A stretch of 64,000 nucleotides of DNA. Origin: DVEG01 sp964405435. Its GTDB lineage: Bacteria; Cyanobacteriota; Cyanobacteriia; Cyanobacteriales; Oscillatoriaceae. The translations under genes and the position numbers were made by a program. Shown piece by piece: positions 35,727 to 44,237 of this stretch (the first letter of the stretch is position 1; every line of letters begins with the position of its first letter). Location of the stretch: assembly GCA_964405435.1 (NCBI GenBank), contig CAYOOD010000001.1, forward strand, positions 62,001 to 126,000, in the 5' to 3' direction. Below the pieces are notes generated by a model. The model worked only from the letters and a program-made list of their open reading frames with translations, ran no database searches and had not been told where the DNA came from.

Positions 35727-36080
35727 GTGAATGGTCTTCTCATGTCATGGTTAGTCACGACTGTCAGCTTTCTCATTATTTCCAAGCTGCCGACAGGCGT
35801 AGAAATAGACGGATTTGGAAAAGCAGCGATTTCAGCAGCCGTTTTTGGAATTTTAAATGCTTTGCTCTGGCCGGTTATGGCCATTCTGACCTTTCCGTTT
35901 ATCCTGCTGACTTTAGGCTTATTCCTAGTCGTCATCAACGCGATCATTTTTGGGATAGCGGCTTGGCTGGTTCCGGGATTTCGCCTGCGCTGGGGATTCA
36001 TCAGCGCTCTGCTCGGTTCGGTGGCGCTGGCTGTTGTGAATTCGATTCTCTTTCACATTTTTGGGGAAGTCGGGGCTTAA
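35727..36080 (+). CDS. Phage holin family 4-type membrane protein (YvlD-like)
   Basis: This 117-residue protein has four membrane helices and belongs to the superfamily IV holin-like group (Phage_holin_4_2), found on bacterial chromosomes far from phages. AAGGAGG at 35713-35719 lies 7 bases before GTG 35727, which I choose over TTG 35721. Typical features are SKLPTGVEIDGF and the two LxxFPFILLTLGLF/INAIIFGIAAWLVPGF helices. The function of chromosomal members is unknown; some are stress-induced. Confidence 0.85.
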   Translation: MNGLLMSWLVTTVSFLIISKLPTGVEIDGFGKAAISAAVFGILNALLWPVMAILTFPFILLTLGLFLVVINAIIFGIAAWLVPGFRLRWGFISALLGSVALAVVNSILFHIFGEVGA

Positions 36081-36183
36081 ATTCTAGAGGGCTGACAAAA
36101 AGGTGCTGGATGAAAAGCTCGGCAGCAGCGACAGCCTTTAGAAAGTTAAAAGCGAGAGTGTAAAGTATAAAATTGGTAGGGGT

Positions 36184-37596
36184 ATGTCATCAAACTTGGC
36201 TGTAGAAAACCGTCCGGTTCGCCAGCACCTTTGGCTAGAACGAATTTTAGCGATCGCGGCTTTAATTAATTTAGGATTGGTGTTTTTTAATTTAAGTTAT
36301 TTAGCCGCCCGCGATTTTTATTTTCAAGTCATGCCGGGTTTGGTGCGGCTGTACGATCCGGTTAAAGGGCTCGTCCCCCATCCGGAAACGCGAGCGTATC
36401 TCGATCGCGTGTCAGAATTTGAAGTCCAAGCCAGCCAGGGGGAATGGCAATCAGAACGAACGGAAGTTCTACTGCAGGAGTTGCGATCGCTCAGCCAGCG
36501 CGCGATCGAAGACAACCCTTTCGCTCCCCATAAAACCAGCGCTTTAGAAAAGATTAAAACCCTCATGCGCGATCGCACGGGTCAAGTATTTGCCCGCGAC
36601 GCTTTTGCCACATTTTGGAGCCAAGCATACCTTTCAGAAGCGGGATGGGAGGGAGAGCTTAATTTTTTTAACGCGCAAATTCGCCCTTTTATTGAAAAAA
36701 ATTACTATCAAAAAATCGGTCAATACGGTCAGTTCGCAGACTATTTTTGGATTATTGACCTGCCGTTTATTGTTTTGTTTGCCTTTGATTTTCTGGTGCG
36801 GACTTTCTCGCTGAGTCGGCGCAAAACCGAAATGTCTTGGCGGAAAGCTATGTTGCGGCGCTGGTACGATATTTTTCTATTTTTACCCTTTTGGCGGTGG
36901 TTGAGAGTCATTCCAACAGCCGCGCGTCTCTACCAAAGCAATTTGGTCAATTTGGAACCGATTCGCAAGCAAATTAACTATGATTTTGCCGCGAACTTTG
37001 CGGAAGAACTTACGGAAATGGTAGGCATTCAAACCATCGACCAGATGCAAGAGTCAATCCAGCGAGGGGAACTGGCACGCTGGCTGTTCCATCCCGAAAC
37101 GCGCCGCCCCTACATTCAGGTGAATGCCACCAATGAAGTCAAAGCGATCGCCTCTCGAATCGTGCATTTAAGCATTTGCAAGGTCATGCCAAAAGTTCAG
37201 CCAAATATTCAAGCATTGCTGCAGCACAGCTTGCAAAGTTCCCTCGATAGTTCTCCGATTTACCGCCAACTCGAAAAGGTGCCGATTTTGAGTCACTTGC
37301 CGGAGCAAATGACGGAAGAACTCGCTAAAAATATGTCGCAGGCTGTTCGCAGCAGTCTAGTCAACGCGCTAGAAGATCCCGTGGGAGCCGAACTAACCGG
37401 CGCGCTACTGAAAAACTTTCGAGATGCGTTAGAGGAAGAGTTGCAGAAAACGCGCAACCTAGAGGAAATAGAGAGTTGGCTCGTGGATTTGTTGGAAGAA
37501 ATAAAAATTAATTACGTTCGGCGAATTGCTGAGGGAGGTTTCGAGAAGGCGCTGCACGAAGCCGAGCGGCTGCATCAGATTATTTATGAAAAGTAG
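36184..37596 (+). CDS. Large membrane protein of unknown function
   Basis: This 470-residue protein has a first membrane helix near residues 18-45, a soluble helical loop of ~120 residues, and a second membrane part (WIIDLPFIVLFAFDFLVRTF, then RRWYDIFLFLPFWRWLRVIP, residues about 190-250). That second part has the D-x-x-F-x-x-(D/E)-x-x-x-R and W-Y/D-x-x-x-x-P-F-x-R-x-L-R pattern seen in voltage-sensor-like ion channel segments. The C-terminal 220 residues are soluble, helical and charged. I cannot name a family. It sits in the ion-transport neighbourhood upstream of the OmpR-type regulator. Confidence 0.75.
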   Translation: MSSNLAVENRPVRQHLWLERILAIAALINLGLVFFNLSYLAARDFYFQVMPGLVRLYDPVKGLVPHPETRAYLDRVSEFEVQASQGEWQSERTEVLLQELRSLSQRAIEDNPFAPHKTSALEKIKTLMRDRTGQVFARDAFATFWSQAYLSEAGWEGELNFFNAQIRPFIEKNYYQKIGQYGQFADYFWIIDLPFIVLFAFDFLVRTFSLSRRKTEMSWRKAMLRRWYDIFLFLPFWRWLRVIPTAARLYQSNLVNLEPIRKQINYDFAANFAEELTEMVGIQTIDQMQESIQRGELARWLFHPETRRPYIQVNATNEVKAIASRIVHLSICKVMPKVQPNIQALLQHSLQSSLDSSPIYRQLEKVPILSHLPEQMTEELAKNMSQAVRSSLVNALEDPVGAELTGALLKNFRDALEEELQKTRNLEEIESWLVDLLEEIKINYVRRIAEGGFEKALHEAERLHQIIYEK

Positions 37597-38099
37597 GTAG
37601 AGCCATTCAAGAAATCGCTATTATAAGCACTCGTGCAGAATCAATTGCACAGCTAGAATTGGTAGTGCGGGCGCTTCTGCGCGATGGACTTTAACGGTTG
37701 TTCGCCCCTGGCTGCGGTTAATTTCGGCTTTAATAGAAAGGCTGGAGTTGTTTTGCTGCTGGGGTTTGGCGTAGCGTTGGTCTAACCTGCCGTAGGGACG
37801 GTGCAAGATTTGCTGGTTCAGGGCTTTGCCCCAACCCAAAAGGCAATTCCCAGTAGGGGGAGCGGCACAAGCCAATCTAGGGCAACCAGCCGCAATTTTT
37901 CAAATCAGTGGGGTGAAAGCATAGGGGGCGCGATCGCGACGGGAGATTTGCAATTAGCACGACAAGGGGAGCCGTAACCGACATCCCCCTCAAGGAGGAT
38001 TTACGCGCCCGAGAGAGAGCGTGTAGGATACTCGGCATAACCGCTGCTGTTTTTCAGGGGCGGGTTCTCACCTGCAAACAGATTTCATAATCATATTTT
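37597..38099. other. Intergenic region, possibly gene remains, upstream of the regulator
   Basis: No gene is supported. GCAGAATCAATTGCACA at 37633-37649 recurs near 39336, just before the broken kinase, so the two spacers share a repeat. A frame on the minus strand (37621-37875) is open for 84 codons but looks like degraded sequence. The right end, with TTTCATAATCATATTTTATG at 38082-38101, probably holds the regulator's promoter. Confidence 0.45.
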
Positions 38100-38780
38100 A
38101 TGAGAATTTTGCTGGTAGAAGATGACCCCCAACAATTGGAGCCGCTGTGTGCCGCTCTGTCGCAAGCCGGTCATGCAGTTGAGGGGATTGAAGACGGGGA
38201 AACCGCACAATGCCTGCTCTTACAAAAAGAGTACGACCTGCTAATTTTGGACTGGATGTTGCCGAAACTGAGCGGGCTAGCGCTCTGCCGGCAGTATCGG
38301 CAGGCGGGCAAAACCGCTCCGGTGCTGATGCTCACCGCTAAAGACGCCACCTGCGATAAAGTGGCGGGTTTGGATGCAGGCGCAGATGATTATGTAGTCA
38401 AACCGGCAGATATTGTGGAACTTCTGGCGCGGGTGCGGGCCTTGGGGAGGCGAGGGCCCGCTATTGTGGGAGAAATTCTTCGCGTTGGGGATTTACAATT
38501 GCACCTACATGCGCTAACAGTCGAGTACCGAGGAAAAACTGCCGAAATTTCAGCGCGAGAGTGCCAGCTTCTAGAATATTTGATGCGCCACCCCCATCAA
38601 GTTTTAAAGCGCCATCAAATCGAACAAGTTTTGTGGGGGTGCGGCGAAGAACCGGAAAGCAATGTTTTAACCAAGCTCGTGCGGCAAGTCCGGCACCGCT
38701 TGCAACTTGTTGGGGCGGGAGACTGGATAGAAACAATTTATGGAATGGGGTATCGCCTCCGATCTGCCAGCCAAAGTTAA
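38100..38780 (+). CDS. OmpR-family response regulator (RppA-like)
   Basis: This 226-residue regulator has an intact receiver domain (acidic Glu7-Asp8-Asp9, phospho-acceptor Asp51 in LILDWMLP, Thr79, Lys101 in DDYVVKP) and an OmpR-type winged helix (residues about 130-224, ending ETIYGMGYRLR). The composition resembles cyanobacterial RppA-type regulators, which are normally encoded just before their histidine kinase. Here that kinase is only a fragment (39449-39976), so phosphorylation must come from elsewhere or not at all. Promoter-proximal AT-rich sequence could serve for autoregulation. It is a candidate reader of the 11-bp-period motif in this cluster. Confidence 0.92.
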   Translation: MRILLVEDDPQQLEPLCAALSQAGHAVEGIEDGETAQCLLLQKEYDLLILDWMLPKLSGLALCRQYRQAGKTAPVLMLTAKDATCDKVAGLDAGADDYVVKPADIVELLARVRALGRRGPAIVGEILRVGDLQLHLHALTVEYRGKTAEISARECQLLEYLMRHPHQVLKRHQIEQVLWGCGEEPESNVLTKLVRQVRHRLQLVGAGDWIETIYGMGYRLRSASQS

Positions 38781-38998
38781 AATTTTTGCCAATAAAATTG
38801 AATCCAATTGAGTGAAGTAAAATCCTGAATCGGTTTTAACTTATCCCGTGTTCAATCGGGGGCATCCCATTTTTGGAGTGCGTTCGCGAAGCGGGTGCGT
38901 AAGCGTTGCGGCTCTTTTATGAGCTAGCACCAACGTCTCGTTCGCTCTTAGATTGATAGGGAGCGAAACGCTCCCACTTCTGAAAAAAGGTGTTTTTC

Positions 38999-39048
38999 CA
39001 AAAACGGGATGCTCCCTAGCAACTATTCAAGGGAGCATCCCGTTTTTG
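38999..39048. repeat. Perfect 18-bp inverted repeat
   Basis: CAAAAACGGGATGCTCCC and its exact reverse complement at 39031-39048 flank a 14-base loop. As RNA it would be a very stable hairpin; as DNA it resembles a dispersed palindromic repeat. Confidence 0.85.
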
Positions 39049-39058
39049 TAGTGTGAGC

Positions 39059-39139
39059 GTCTGGCTCACTATCAATAGTGTCTGGCTCACTATCAATAGT
39101 GTCTGGCTCACTATCAATAGTGTCTGGCTCACTATCAAT
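39059..39139. repeat. 21-bp tandem repeat, about four copies
   Basis: GTCTGGCTCACTATCAATAG plus T is repeated three times exactly and a fourth time to 18 bases. The unit is a multiple of three, so it reads as 7-residue repeats in a short open frame, but no ribosome site or partner sequence supports translation. Confidence 0.9.
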
Positions 39140-39448
39140 CCCAGAGCGAGCTGGAAGCTCGCACTCCTGAAAAAAGGTCGGCGTTGCCAAAACGAGATGC
39201 TCTCTGTTGCCAGCCCGCCATCCAGGCGCGTTACCGGCTGAATCTTTACAAGAAATTGATTTAAAGATAGTGCTGGAGGATTTATTGGATGATTGCGCCG
39301 CTAAATCAGCGCGATCGCAGTTGAATAAGCAATTATGCAGAATCAATTGCACAACCCCACGGAAGGAGTGCGGCTAGAAGCCCGCTGCTTAGGAAAGCGG
39401 GCTAGAAGCCCCCACTCCCACAACCCTACTGCAATTATTTATGCTCAT

Positions 39449-39976
39449 CTGCTTATAGCGGGCGATTTTCCTGAAGAACCCGTCCGAGCGCGAGCTGAGC
39501 CGGACTTGTTGCGTCAAGCCGTTGCGAATTTAATTACCAAGGCTCTCCTGACTTTGTGGTGGAAAACCGGGCTTTTCCGGGCATGGGGCATGGGGCATGG
39601 GGCATGGAAAATGCTTTTCCTGCAAGGCTTTCACCAAAAATATTAGTTTTTCTTATCACCAAGGAGTCGGGAGAGCCATTACCAATGCGATCGCTTACAC
39701 GCCTGACGGCGGCACGGTTGAATTGAAACTTTTCACCAATCCGAGCGCGCGTTCATTCAAGTAACCGATACGGGGATTGGAATTACTCAAGCCGATTTAC
39801 CCCATATTTTCGAGCGATTTTATCGCGTGGAGGCGGCGCGATCGCTCAGCACGGGCGGCTTCGGTTTGGGTTTAGCGATCGCCCAGCAAATTGTCGAAGC
39901 TCACGGCGGCAAAATCAGCGTCATCAGTACAGTTGGGCGCGGCTCGACTTTTCAAATCGAACTGCCACTCACATAA
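39449..39976 (+). pseudogene. C-terminal remnant of a sensor histidine kinase, split by a MITE
   Basis: Only the ATP-binding domain remains. It starts near LLIAGDFPEEPVRARAEPDL, and the N-box NLIT-NAIAYTPDGG is split by the 137-bp element. Removing the element and one 8-bp duplication restores the N-box in frame. A second lesion, a one-base loss or two-base gain near 39741-39750, separates VELKLFTNP from RAFIQVTDTGIGI. The G1 box (DTGIGI), F box (IFERFYR) and G2 box (GGFGLGLAIAQQIVEAHGG) are intact, ending TAA 39974-39976. The sensor, HAMP and H-box parts are missing. It is the expected partner of the regulator at 38100. Confidence 0.88.
39541..39677 (+). mobile_element. MITE-like element, copy 2 (137 bp)
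   Basis: This copy is identical over 137 bp to the one at 10295-10431, including the GGCTCTCCTGACT / AGTCGGGAGAGCC ends and four GCATGGG units. It is flanked by the perfect 8-bp duplication ATTACCAA (39533-39540 and 39678-39685). It lies in the sense orientation inside the kinase N-box codons. Perfect identity and perfect duplications imply recent movement of both copies. Confidence 0.95.
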
Positions 39977-40011
39977 GAGAGGGGGAGAGGGGGAGAATAA
40001 TCCTGCGGAAA

Positions 40012-41127
40012 TCACCGGTAATTTAGAGGCCGAATTCGTTCGGGGGGCCAGTAAATTTTATAGGCTTTGCCGATAATATTTGATGCTGGCAGAAATCCCC
40101 AAACGTGAGAATCATAGCTGTCATTGCGATTGTCTCCGAAAACTAAATAGGCACCCGTCGGTACGAGTATTGGCCCCCAATTATAATCAGGAGCCTCGGC
40201 GATATACTCTTCTTCGAGGGCTCTGCTATTGACATAAACCCTACCATTTTTTATTTCTACTTTTTGTCCGGGCGATCCGATAATGCGCTTGACGAAGAAG
40301 GTTCCCGATTCCGCATCTTTATTTGGGAATATTTGGGGAAGTTTAAAGACAATTATATCGCCTTTTTGGGGACGGTAGTTGTTAGATTTTTTGACTAATA
40401 TTTTGTCTCCTTCTAGCAGAGTCGGCAGCATTGACTCGCTGGGTATTTCAAACATGGCGACCTGCCGAGCTACCCAAGTAGGCAAATAGGCGATCGCGAG
40501 TCTCGCTGCCAATATTGCCGCGACGACAGCGGCGATCGCCCACTTGGAGCGATCGCGCTTTTGCGGAGCAGCCATATAAGCGTGGTAAGAAGCCAGCGCG
40601 CAGATGATGGGGGGAACTGCCAGCAACGCTGAAAATAAACTTGCCAAATTGGCGAAAATAATTATACAAATCAGTAAAATTCCGCCCGCCATTAATTTTT
40701 CTAGATAAAAATGACCTAATCCCGGTAATATCTGGGATAAAAATACCGCCAGCCAAGGGTCTTTCGGGGTGGAGGAAGAATGCAGGCTGAAGGATTTATA
40801 AGTAGGAAGATTGGTTTGTGAAAGGCTGGTCGATGGCTGGGGATGATATTTTTTGACAGATTGGCGAGCGTCAAAAATATTGAAGATATAAATCGCGACA
40901 ATAGGAATTAACAAGGTAAGTCCGGTGACGGTATTGCCGGTGGAGCTGAATATTAACTGAACAGACTGAGCGATGATAAAAATTTCGCCGAGGAGGAAGG
41001 TTATCCCTTTTAAAATTTTTCCAGCATAGATTTGTCCCGCGCCGGGAAACAGCAGGGATAAATTGGCTGCCAGCCAAGGCTCTCGATTCCTTGGTTCGGC
41101 TGGCTGTTGTACGGTTAGCTGCTTCAT
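40012..41127 (-). CDS. Signal peptidase I with duplicated N-terminal membrane domain
   Basis: This 371-residue protein ends in a normal S26A signal peptidase: anchor helix WAIAAVVAAILAARLAIAYL, nucleophile Ser232 in IPSESMLPTL, general-base Lys280 in FVKRIIGSPG, and the GDNRNDSYDSHVWG box. Before it, residues 1-190 hold two copies of a membrane unit, PWLAANLSLLFPGAGQIY at 17-34 and PWLAVFLSQILPGLGHFY at 124-141, each followed by hydrophobic helices, like the TM2/DUF-type helical hairpins. Ordinary LepB is about 190-220 residues. ATG 41125-41127 is the first start after the upstream SDR gene's stop, and the two are probably co-transcribed. Confidence 0.9.
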   Translation of the reverse strand: MKQLTVQQPAEPRNREPWLAANLSLLFPGAGQIYAGKILKGITFLLGEIFIIAQSVQLIFSSTGNTVTGLTLLIPIVAIYIFNIFDARQSVKKYHPQPSTSLSQTNLPTYKSFSLHSSSTPKDPWLAVFLSQILPGLGHFYLEKLMAGGILLICIIIFANLASLFSALLAVPPIICALASYHAYMAAPQKRDRSKWAIAAVVAAILAARLAIAYLPTWVARQVAMFEIPSESMLPTLLEGDKILVKKSNNYRPQKGDIIVFKLPQIFPNKDAESGTFFVKRIIGSPGQKVEIKNGRVYVNSRALEEEYIAEAPDYNWGPILVPTGAYLVFGDNRNDSYDSHVWGFLPASNIIGKAYKIYWPPERIRPLNYR

Positions 41128-41143
41128 ATCTGCGCAAATCTGC

Positions 41144-41917
41144 TCAACTGCGACGGTGAACGAGCGTAGCATTCGCTTGATCGACGGGTACGAGCATGAC
41201 TTCGCTGATGTTGACGCGGGCGGGGCGGGTGACGCAGAACAACACGACATCAGCCACGTCGTCAGGGGTTAAAGGCGTGAGGTTTTCGTAAACTTTGTCA
41301 GCGCGATCGCTGTCTCCGTGAAAGCGCACGACGCTGAATTCGGTTTCTACCATGCCGGGATCGATTTCCGTCACCCGCACGGGAGTGCCCAATAAATCTT
41401 GTTTTAACCCTTCCGAAATCGTTCTGACTGCGGCTTTAGACGCACAGTAAACATTCCCCTTCGGATACGCGCCGCGTCCGGCGATCGATCCGATATTGAC
41501 GACGTGCCCCCGCCCCCTTTTCACCATACCGGGAACGATCGCGCGCGTGACGTAGAGCAAGCCTTTGACATTGGTATCGAGCATCTCTTCCCAATCTTCG
41601 ATATTGCCTTCGTGGAGTTTATCCAAACCCCGACTCAGACCGGCATTGTTAATCAGCACGTCGATATTTGTCCAGGGTTCGGGAAGGGCAGCGAGGGAAG
41701 ATTCCACTTGGGAGCGATCGCGCACGTCTAGCTGCAATAGGTGAATCTCGCTGCCAGATTCTTTAGTCAGTACGTCCGCCAATTGCTCCAGCCGCTCCAG
41801 CCGGCGCGCCGCCAAAATCAATTTAGCGCCGTCTCGGGCGAACAGTCTGGCACAAGATGCCCCGATGCCGCTACTCGCACCCGTGATTAAAACTATTTGG
41901 TCTTTAAGAGAAACCAT
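41144..41917 (-). CDS. SDR family oxidoreductase (YdfG-like)
   Basis: This 257-residue classical short-chain dehydrogenase has the NAD(P) motif TGASSGIG (residues 12-19), NNAG at 90-93, and catalytic Asn116, Ser144, Tyr157 and Lys161. The whole sequence, including DNVKGLLYVTRAIVPGMV-type segments and the C-terminal PARVNISEVMLVP, resembles YdfG, which oxidises serine and 3-hydroxy acids with NADP and reduces malonic semialdehyde. The basic residues after beta-2 (AARRLERLEQL) favour NADP. The substrate is not proven. It lies 16 bp upstream of the signal peptidase gene. Confidence 0.9.
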   Translation of the reverse strand: MVSLKDQIVLITGASSGIGASCARLFARDGAKLILAARRLERLEQLADVLTKESGSEIHLLQLDVRDRSQVESSLAALPEPWTNIDVLINNAGLSRGLDKLHEGNIEDWEEMLDTNVKGLLYVTRAIVPGMVKRGRGHVVNIGSIAGRGAYPKGNVYCASKAAVRTISEGLKQDLLGTPVRVTEIDPGMVETEFSVVRFHGDSDRADKVYENLTPLTPDDVADVVLFCVTRPARVNISEVMLVPVDQANATLVHRRS

Positions 41918-42027
41918 CGCAACTCCTGAGTTGAAAGTAGTGAGTGCTGAGTGCTGAGTAAAAGAAAAGTTTTACACAGACGCGATTCATCGCATCTGTG
42001 CAAGCAAAATGCTCGATCGACAGGGTA

Positions 42028-42855
42028 TTAATCGCCAACCTGCACGCGCTTGGTGACGGCAGTGATGCCATCCTGCCGCACCACAATAGCTGAAAGCCAA
42101 TTGCTAGTCGCAGAAGTCGGCGCGCGACCGATTTTGAACAGCCCGCCCGATGACAGCGCCTCGAGTTTCACCTCGGTGGGATTTAAGTAACTCTCTGGGC
42201 TGACGGGTTCTTCCAAGGCGGCTCCGATGAGCAATTGATTGCCGAGGGGTTCTTGAACGATCGCGTCAAAGGTGAACTCCTGCCCGGGACGGAGGCGATC
42301 GGCTAATTTGAGTTCGAGGGTGGGAGGATTGGCACCGGAAGTCAGTTGAGAGCGTTCTGCCAATATCTCTTGCCGGACAATTTTTTTATTTTCGTAGCGC
42401 TGCCGCGATCGCAGGGTAGCCGTCAGAGCCATTTCTCTATCTGGCAATTGCTCGACGCCGGTGATGTAAGTCACCGTTTCTGCCACAATCCCCTGCCCCT
42501 CTACCTGCCAAGATTGCAGTTCTGTGCGGTAGTTCAGCTTGGGGTAGCGCTTCCACAGCTCGACGAGCCCCTTTTCCATACTCTCGCGGTTCAGCCCGTC
42601 GGCGTGGCTGAAATTGGGACTGAAAAACTCCATCACGGCTTTGATATCCCGGGCGTTAGCTGCTGCATCGATTTGCCCGAGCATTTCTTTGAGCTCTGGG
42701 GGTGCCGTCTCCGGAGGAGCCGCTAGGGCAGCGCCGTGGAAGAGCCCGCTAGCGCTCCAGAGCGCCAAACCCAACAGGGAGGCGAGGAATCCCATCCGGG
42801 TGGGGCGAAAAGCAGGCAGAAAAAGGCGGTGCAGTAGAGTCAGGGGATTGCGCAT
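42028..42855 (-). CDS. Exported protein with an NTF2-like domain
   Basis: This 275-residue protein has a signal peptide or anchor (helix around residues 22-45, cleavage near ALAAPPE) and a following domain typical of the NTF2/SnoaL fold (MLGQIDAAANARDIKAVMEF, FSPNFSHADGLNRESM). The C-terminal ~100 residues form a separate beta-rich part (LKLADRLRPGQEFTFDAIV). NTF2-like domains are binding or catalytic folds with many roles, so no function is assigned. ATG 42853-42855 is the start used; ATG 42793, 20 codons on, would give a more compact signal peptide. Confidence 0.75.
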   Translation of the reverse strand: MRNPLTLLHRLFLPAFRPTRMGFLASLLGLALWSASGLFHGAALAAPPETAPPELKEMLGQIDAAANARDIKAVMEFFSPNFSHADGLNRESMEKGLVELWKRYPKLNYRTELQSWQVEGQGIVAETVTYITGVEQLPDREMALTATLRSRQRYENKKIVRQEILAERSQLTSGANPPTLELKLADRLRPGQEFTFDAIVQEPLGNQLLIGAALEEPVSPESYLNPTEVKLEALSSGGLFKIGRAPTSATSNWLSAIVVRQDGITAVTKRVQVGD

Positions 42856-43077
42856 GGCGTGATAGTTTGAATAACGGGTTACCGGAGGCAGCCAATTTTA
42901 GATTTTAGAGTTTAGATTTCAGATTGGCGATAAATCCAAAATCCGAAATTCTAAATTTACTTCAATCCCTGCAAGGGATTCGTACAGCCTTAGCTCCGCC
43001 CGATCTTATATTATAGCGGACTAGGGGGGCTGTCGCGACCCCAGCCAAACACGGTCATTGCTATAACAGGGGTACTT

Positions 43078-44148
43078 GTGAATAAATCTATGCGATTATT
43101 GATTGCAGCTAGCGGGACTGGGGGACACTTGTTTCCCGCGATCGCCACTGCTCAGCAGTTGAGCGACTGTGAAATCGAGTGGCTGGGCGTTCCCGATCGC
43201 TTGGAAAGGCAGCTCGTTCCCGAACAGTATCGCCTCAACACTATACCCGTAGAGGGATTTCAGCAGCGGGGGCTTGCCGCCGTGCGTGTCTTCGCAAAAC
43301 TGGCGGTTTCCGTTCTGCGGGTGAGGCGTCTGCTGAAACAAGGGCAATTTCAGGGTGTTTTCACCACGGGCGGTTACATTGCCGCTCCGGCGATTATTGC
43401 GGCGCGTTCCCTCGGGCTGCCGGTAATCCTGCACGAATCGAACGCGCTGCCGGGGAAGGTGACGCGCTGGTTTGCGCCCTGGTGTTCGGCGGTGGCGGTT
43501 GGGTTCGAGGCGGCGGCGGAGTACCTGCCCCGCGCGACGGTGGTGCCTGTGGGAACGCCGGTGCGATCGCAATTTCTCTCGCCCCAACCGCTGGATTTAC
43601 CCATTCCGCCAGACGTGCCGCTGATTGTCGTGTCGGGCGGTTCGCAGGGAGCGGTAGCGGTGAACAAGTTGGTGCGCCAGTGCGCGCCAGCCTGGTTTGA
43701 GGCGGGGGCTTGGCTCTTCCACCAAACAGGAGAAAACGATCCAGAGGCAGACACTCTCAAGCATCCGCACTATATTTCGATGCCATTTTATGAGAATATG
43801 GCGGGGCTGTTCCAGCGGGCGAATTTAGCGATCGGTCGATCTGGAGCGGGTACGCTGACGGAATTGGCGGTGACGAAAACGCCTTCTATTTTAATTCCCT
43901 ATCCCTTTGCAGCGGAAGACCATCAAGCTTACAATGCGGCTGTGTTTGAAAAAGCGGGCGCTGCTCTGGTTTTCCGTCAAAAAGATTTGACGGCAGAAGT
44001 GCTGAAAGAGCGGGTATTGGATTTGATAAAATCGCCGGATAAGTTGCAAAAGATGACGGCGAGTGCAGCCGCTTTGGCGGTTCCCGACAGCAGCGATCGC
44101 GTGGCAAAGTTGGTGCGGGAATTGATAGAGAAGTCAACGGGAAGTTAG
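43078..44148 (+). CDS. murG: UDP-GlcNAc:undecaprenyl-PP-MurNAc-pentapeptide GlcNAc transferase
   Basis: MurG adds GlcNAc to lipid I to make lipid II, the last cytoplasmic step of peptidoglycan synthesis, at the inner face of the plasma membrane. The 356-residue GT-B protein has the N-terminal G-loop ASGTGGHLFPA (GTGGH at 13-17), the GGYIAAPAIIAA and HESNALPGKVTRW motifs, and the C-terminal GRSGAGTLTELAV and IPYPFAAEDHQAYNA signatures. AGGGG at 43068-43072 lies 5 bases before GTG 43078; ATG 43090 is the other candidate and matches many homologues. The gene is alone and followed by a strong terminator. Confidence 0.96.
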   Translation: MNKSMRLLIAASGTGGHLFPAIATAQQLSDCEIEWLGVPDRLERQLVPEQYRLNTIPVEGFQQRGLAAVRVFAKLAVSVLRVRRLLKQGQFQGVFTTGGYIAAPAIIAARSLGLPVILHESNALPGKVTRWFAPWCSAVAVGFEAAAEYLPRATVVPVGTPVRSQFLSPQPLDLPIPPDVPLIVVSGGSQGAVAVNKLVRQCAPAWFEAGAWLFHQTGENDPEADTLKHPHYISMPFYENMAGLFQRANLAIGRSGAGTLTELAVTKTPSILIPYPFAAEDHQAYNAAVFEKAGAALVFRQKDLTAEVLKERVLDLIKSPDKLQKMTASAAALAVPDSSDRVAKLVRELIEKSTGS

Positions 44149-44156
44149 AAAGTGTT

Positions 44157-44186
44157 CCCCACCCTTCCAAGGTGGGGCTGTTTTTT
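44157..44186 (+). terminator. Factor-independent terminator of murG
   Basis: CCCCACC and GGTGGGG form a 7-bp GC stem around CTTCCAA, followed by CTG and six T residues. It begins 9 bases after the murG stop. Confidence 0.9.
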
Positions 44187-44237
44187 ACAGAGTGCGATCG
44201 CTGTGCTACTATGGGATAGTGGCAATAATCGCAATTC

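Larger units (their letters stand above)
38781..39448. repeat. Repeat-filled region replacing the kinase N-terminus
   Basis: Where the sensor kinase should begin, the sequence is a patchwork of short repeats. Two related blocks each contain a GAGCG...CTCC(C/G)CACT segment, CTGAAAAAAGG and an AAAACG(G/A)GATGCTC segment (around 38960-39016 and 39150-39210). There are also a long hairpin, a 21-bp tandem repeat, and GCGGGCTAGAAGCCCCCACTC near 39398. None of it codes convincingly. Confidence 0.7.

Noticed and set aside
35721..36080. A prophage, suggested by the holin-like gene
   Set aside because: No other phage gene is present; this holin-like family is common on bacterial chromosomes without phages.
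39059..39139. The 21-bp repeats as a CRISPR array
   Set aside because: The units are directly adjacent with no unique spacers, so it is a simple tandem repeat.
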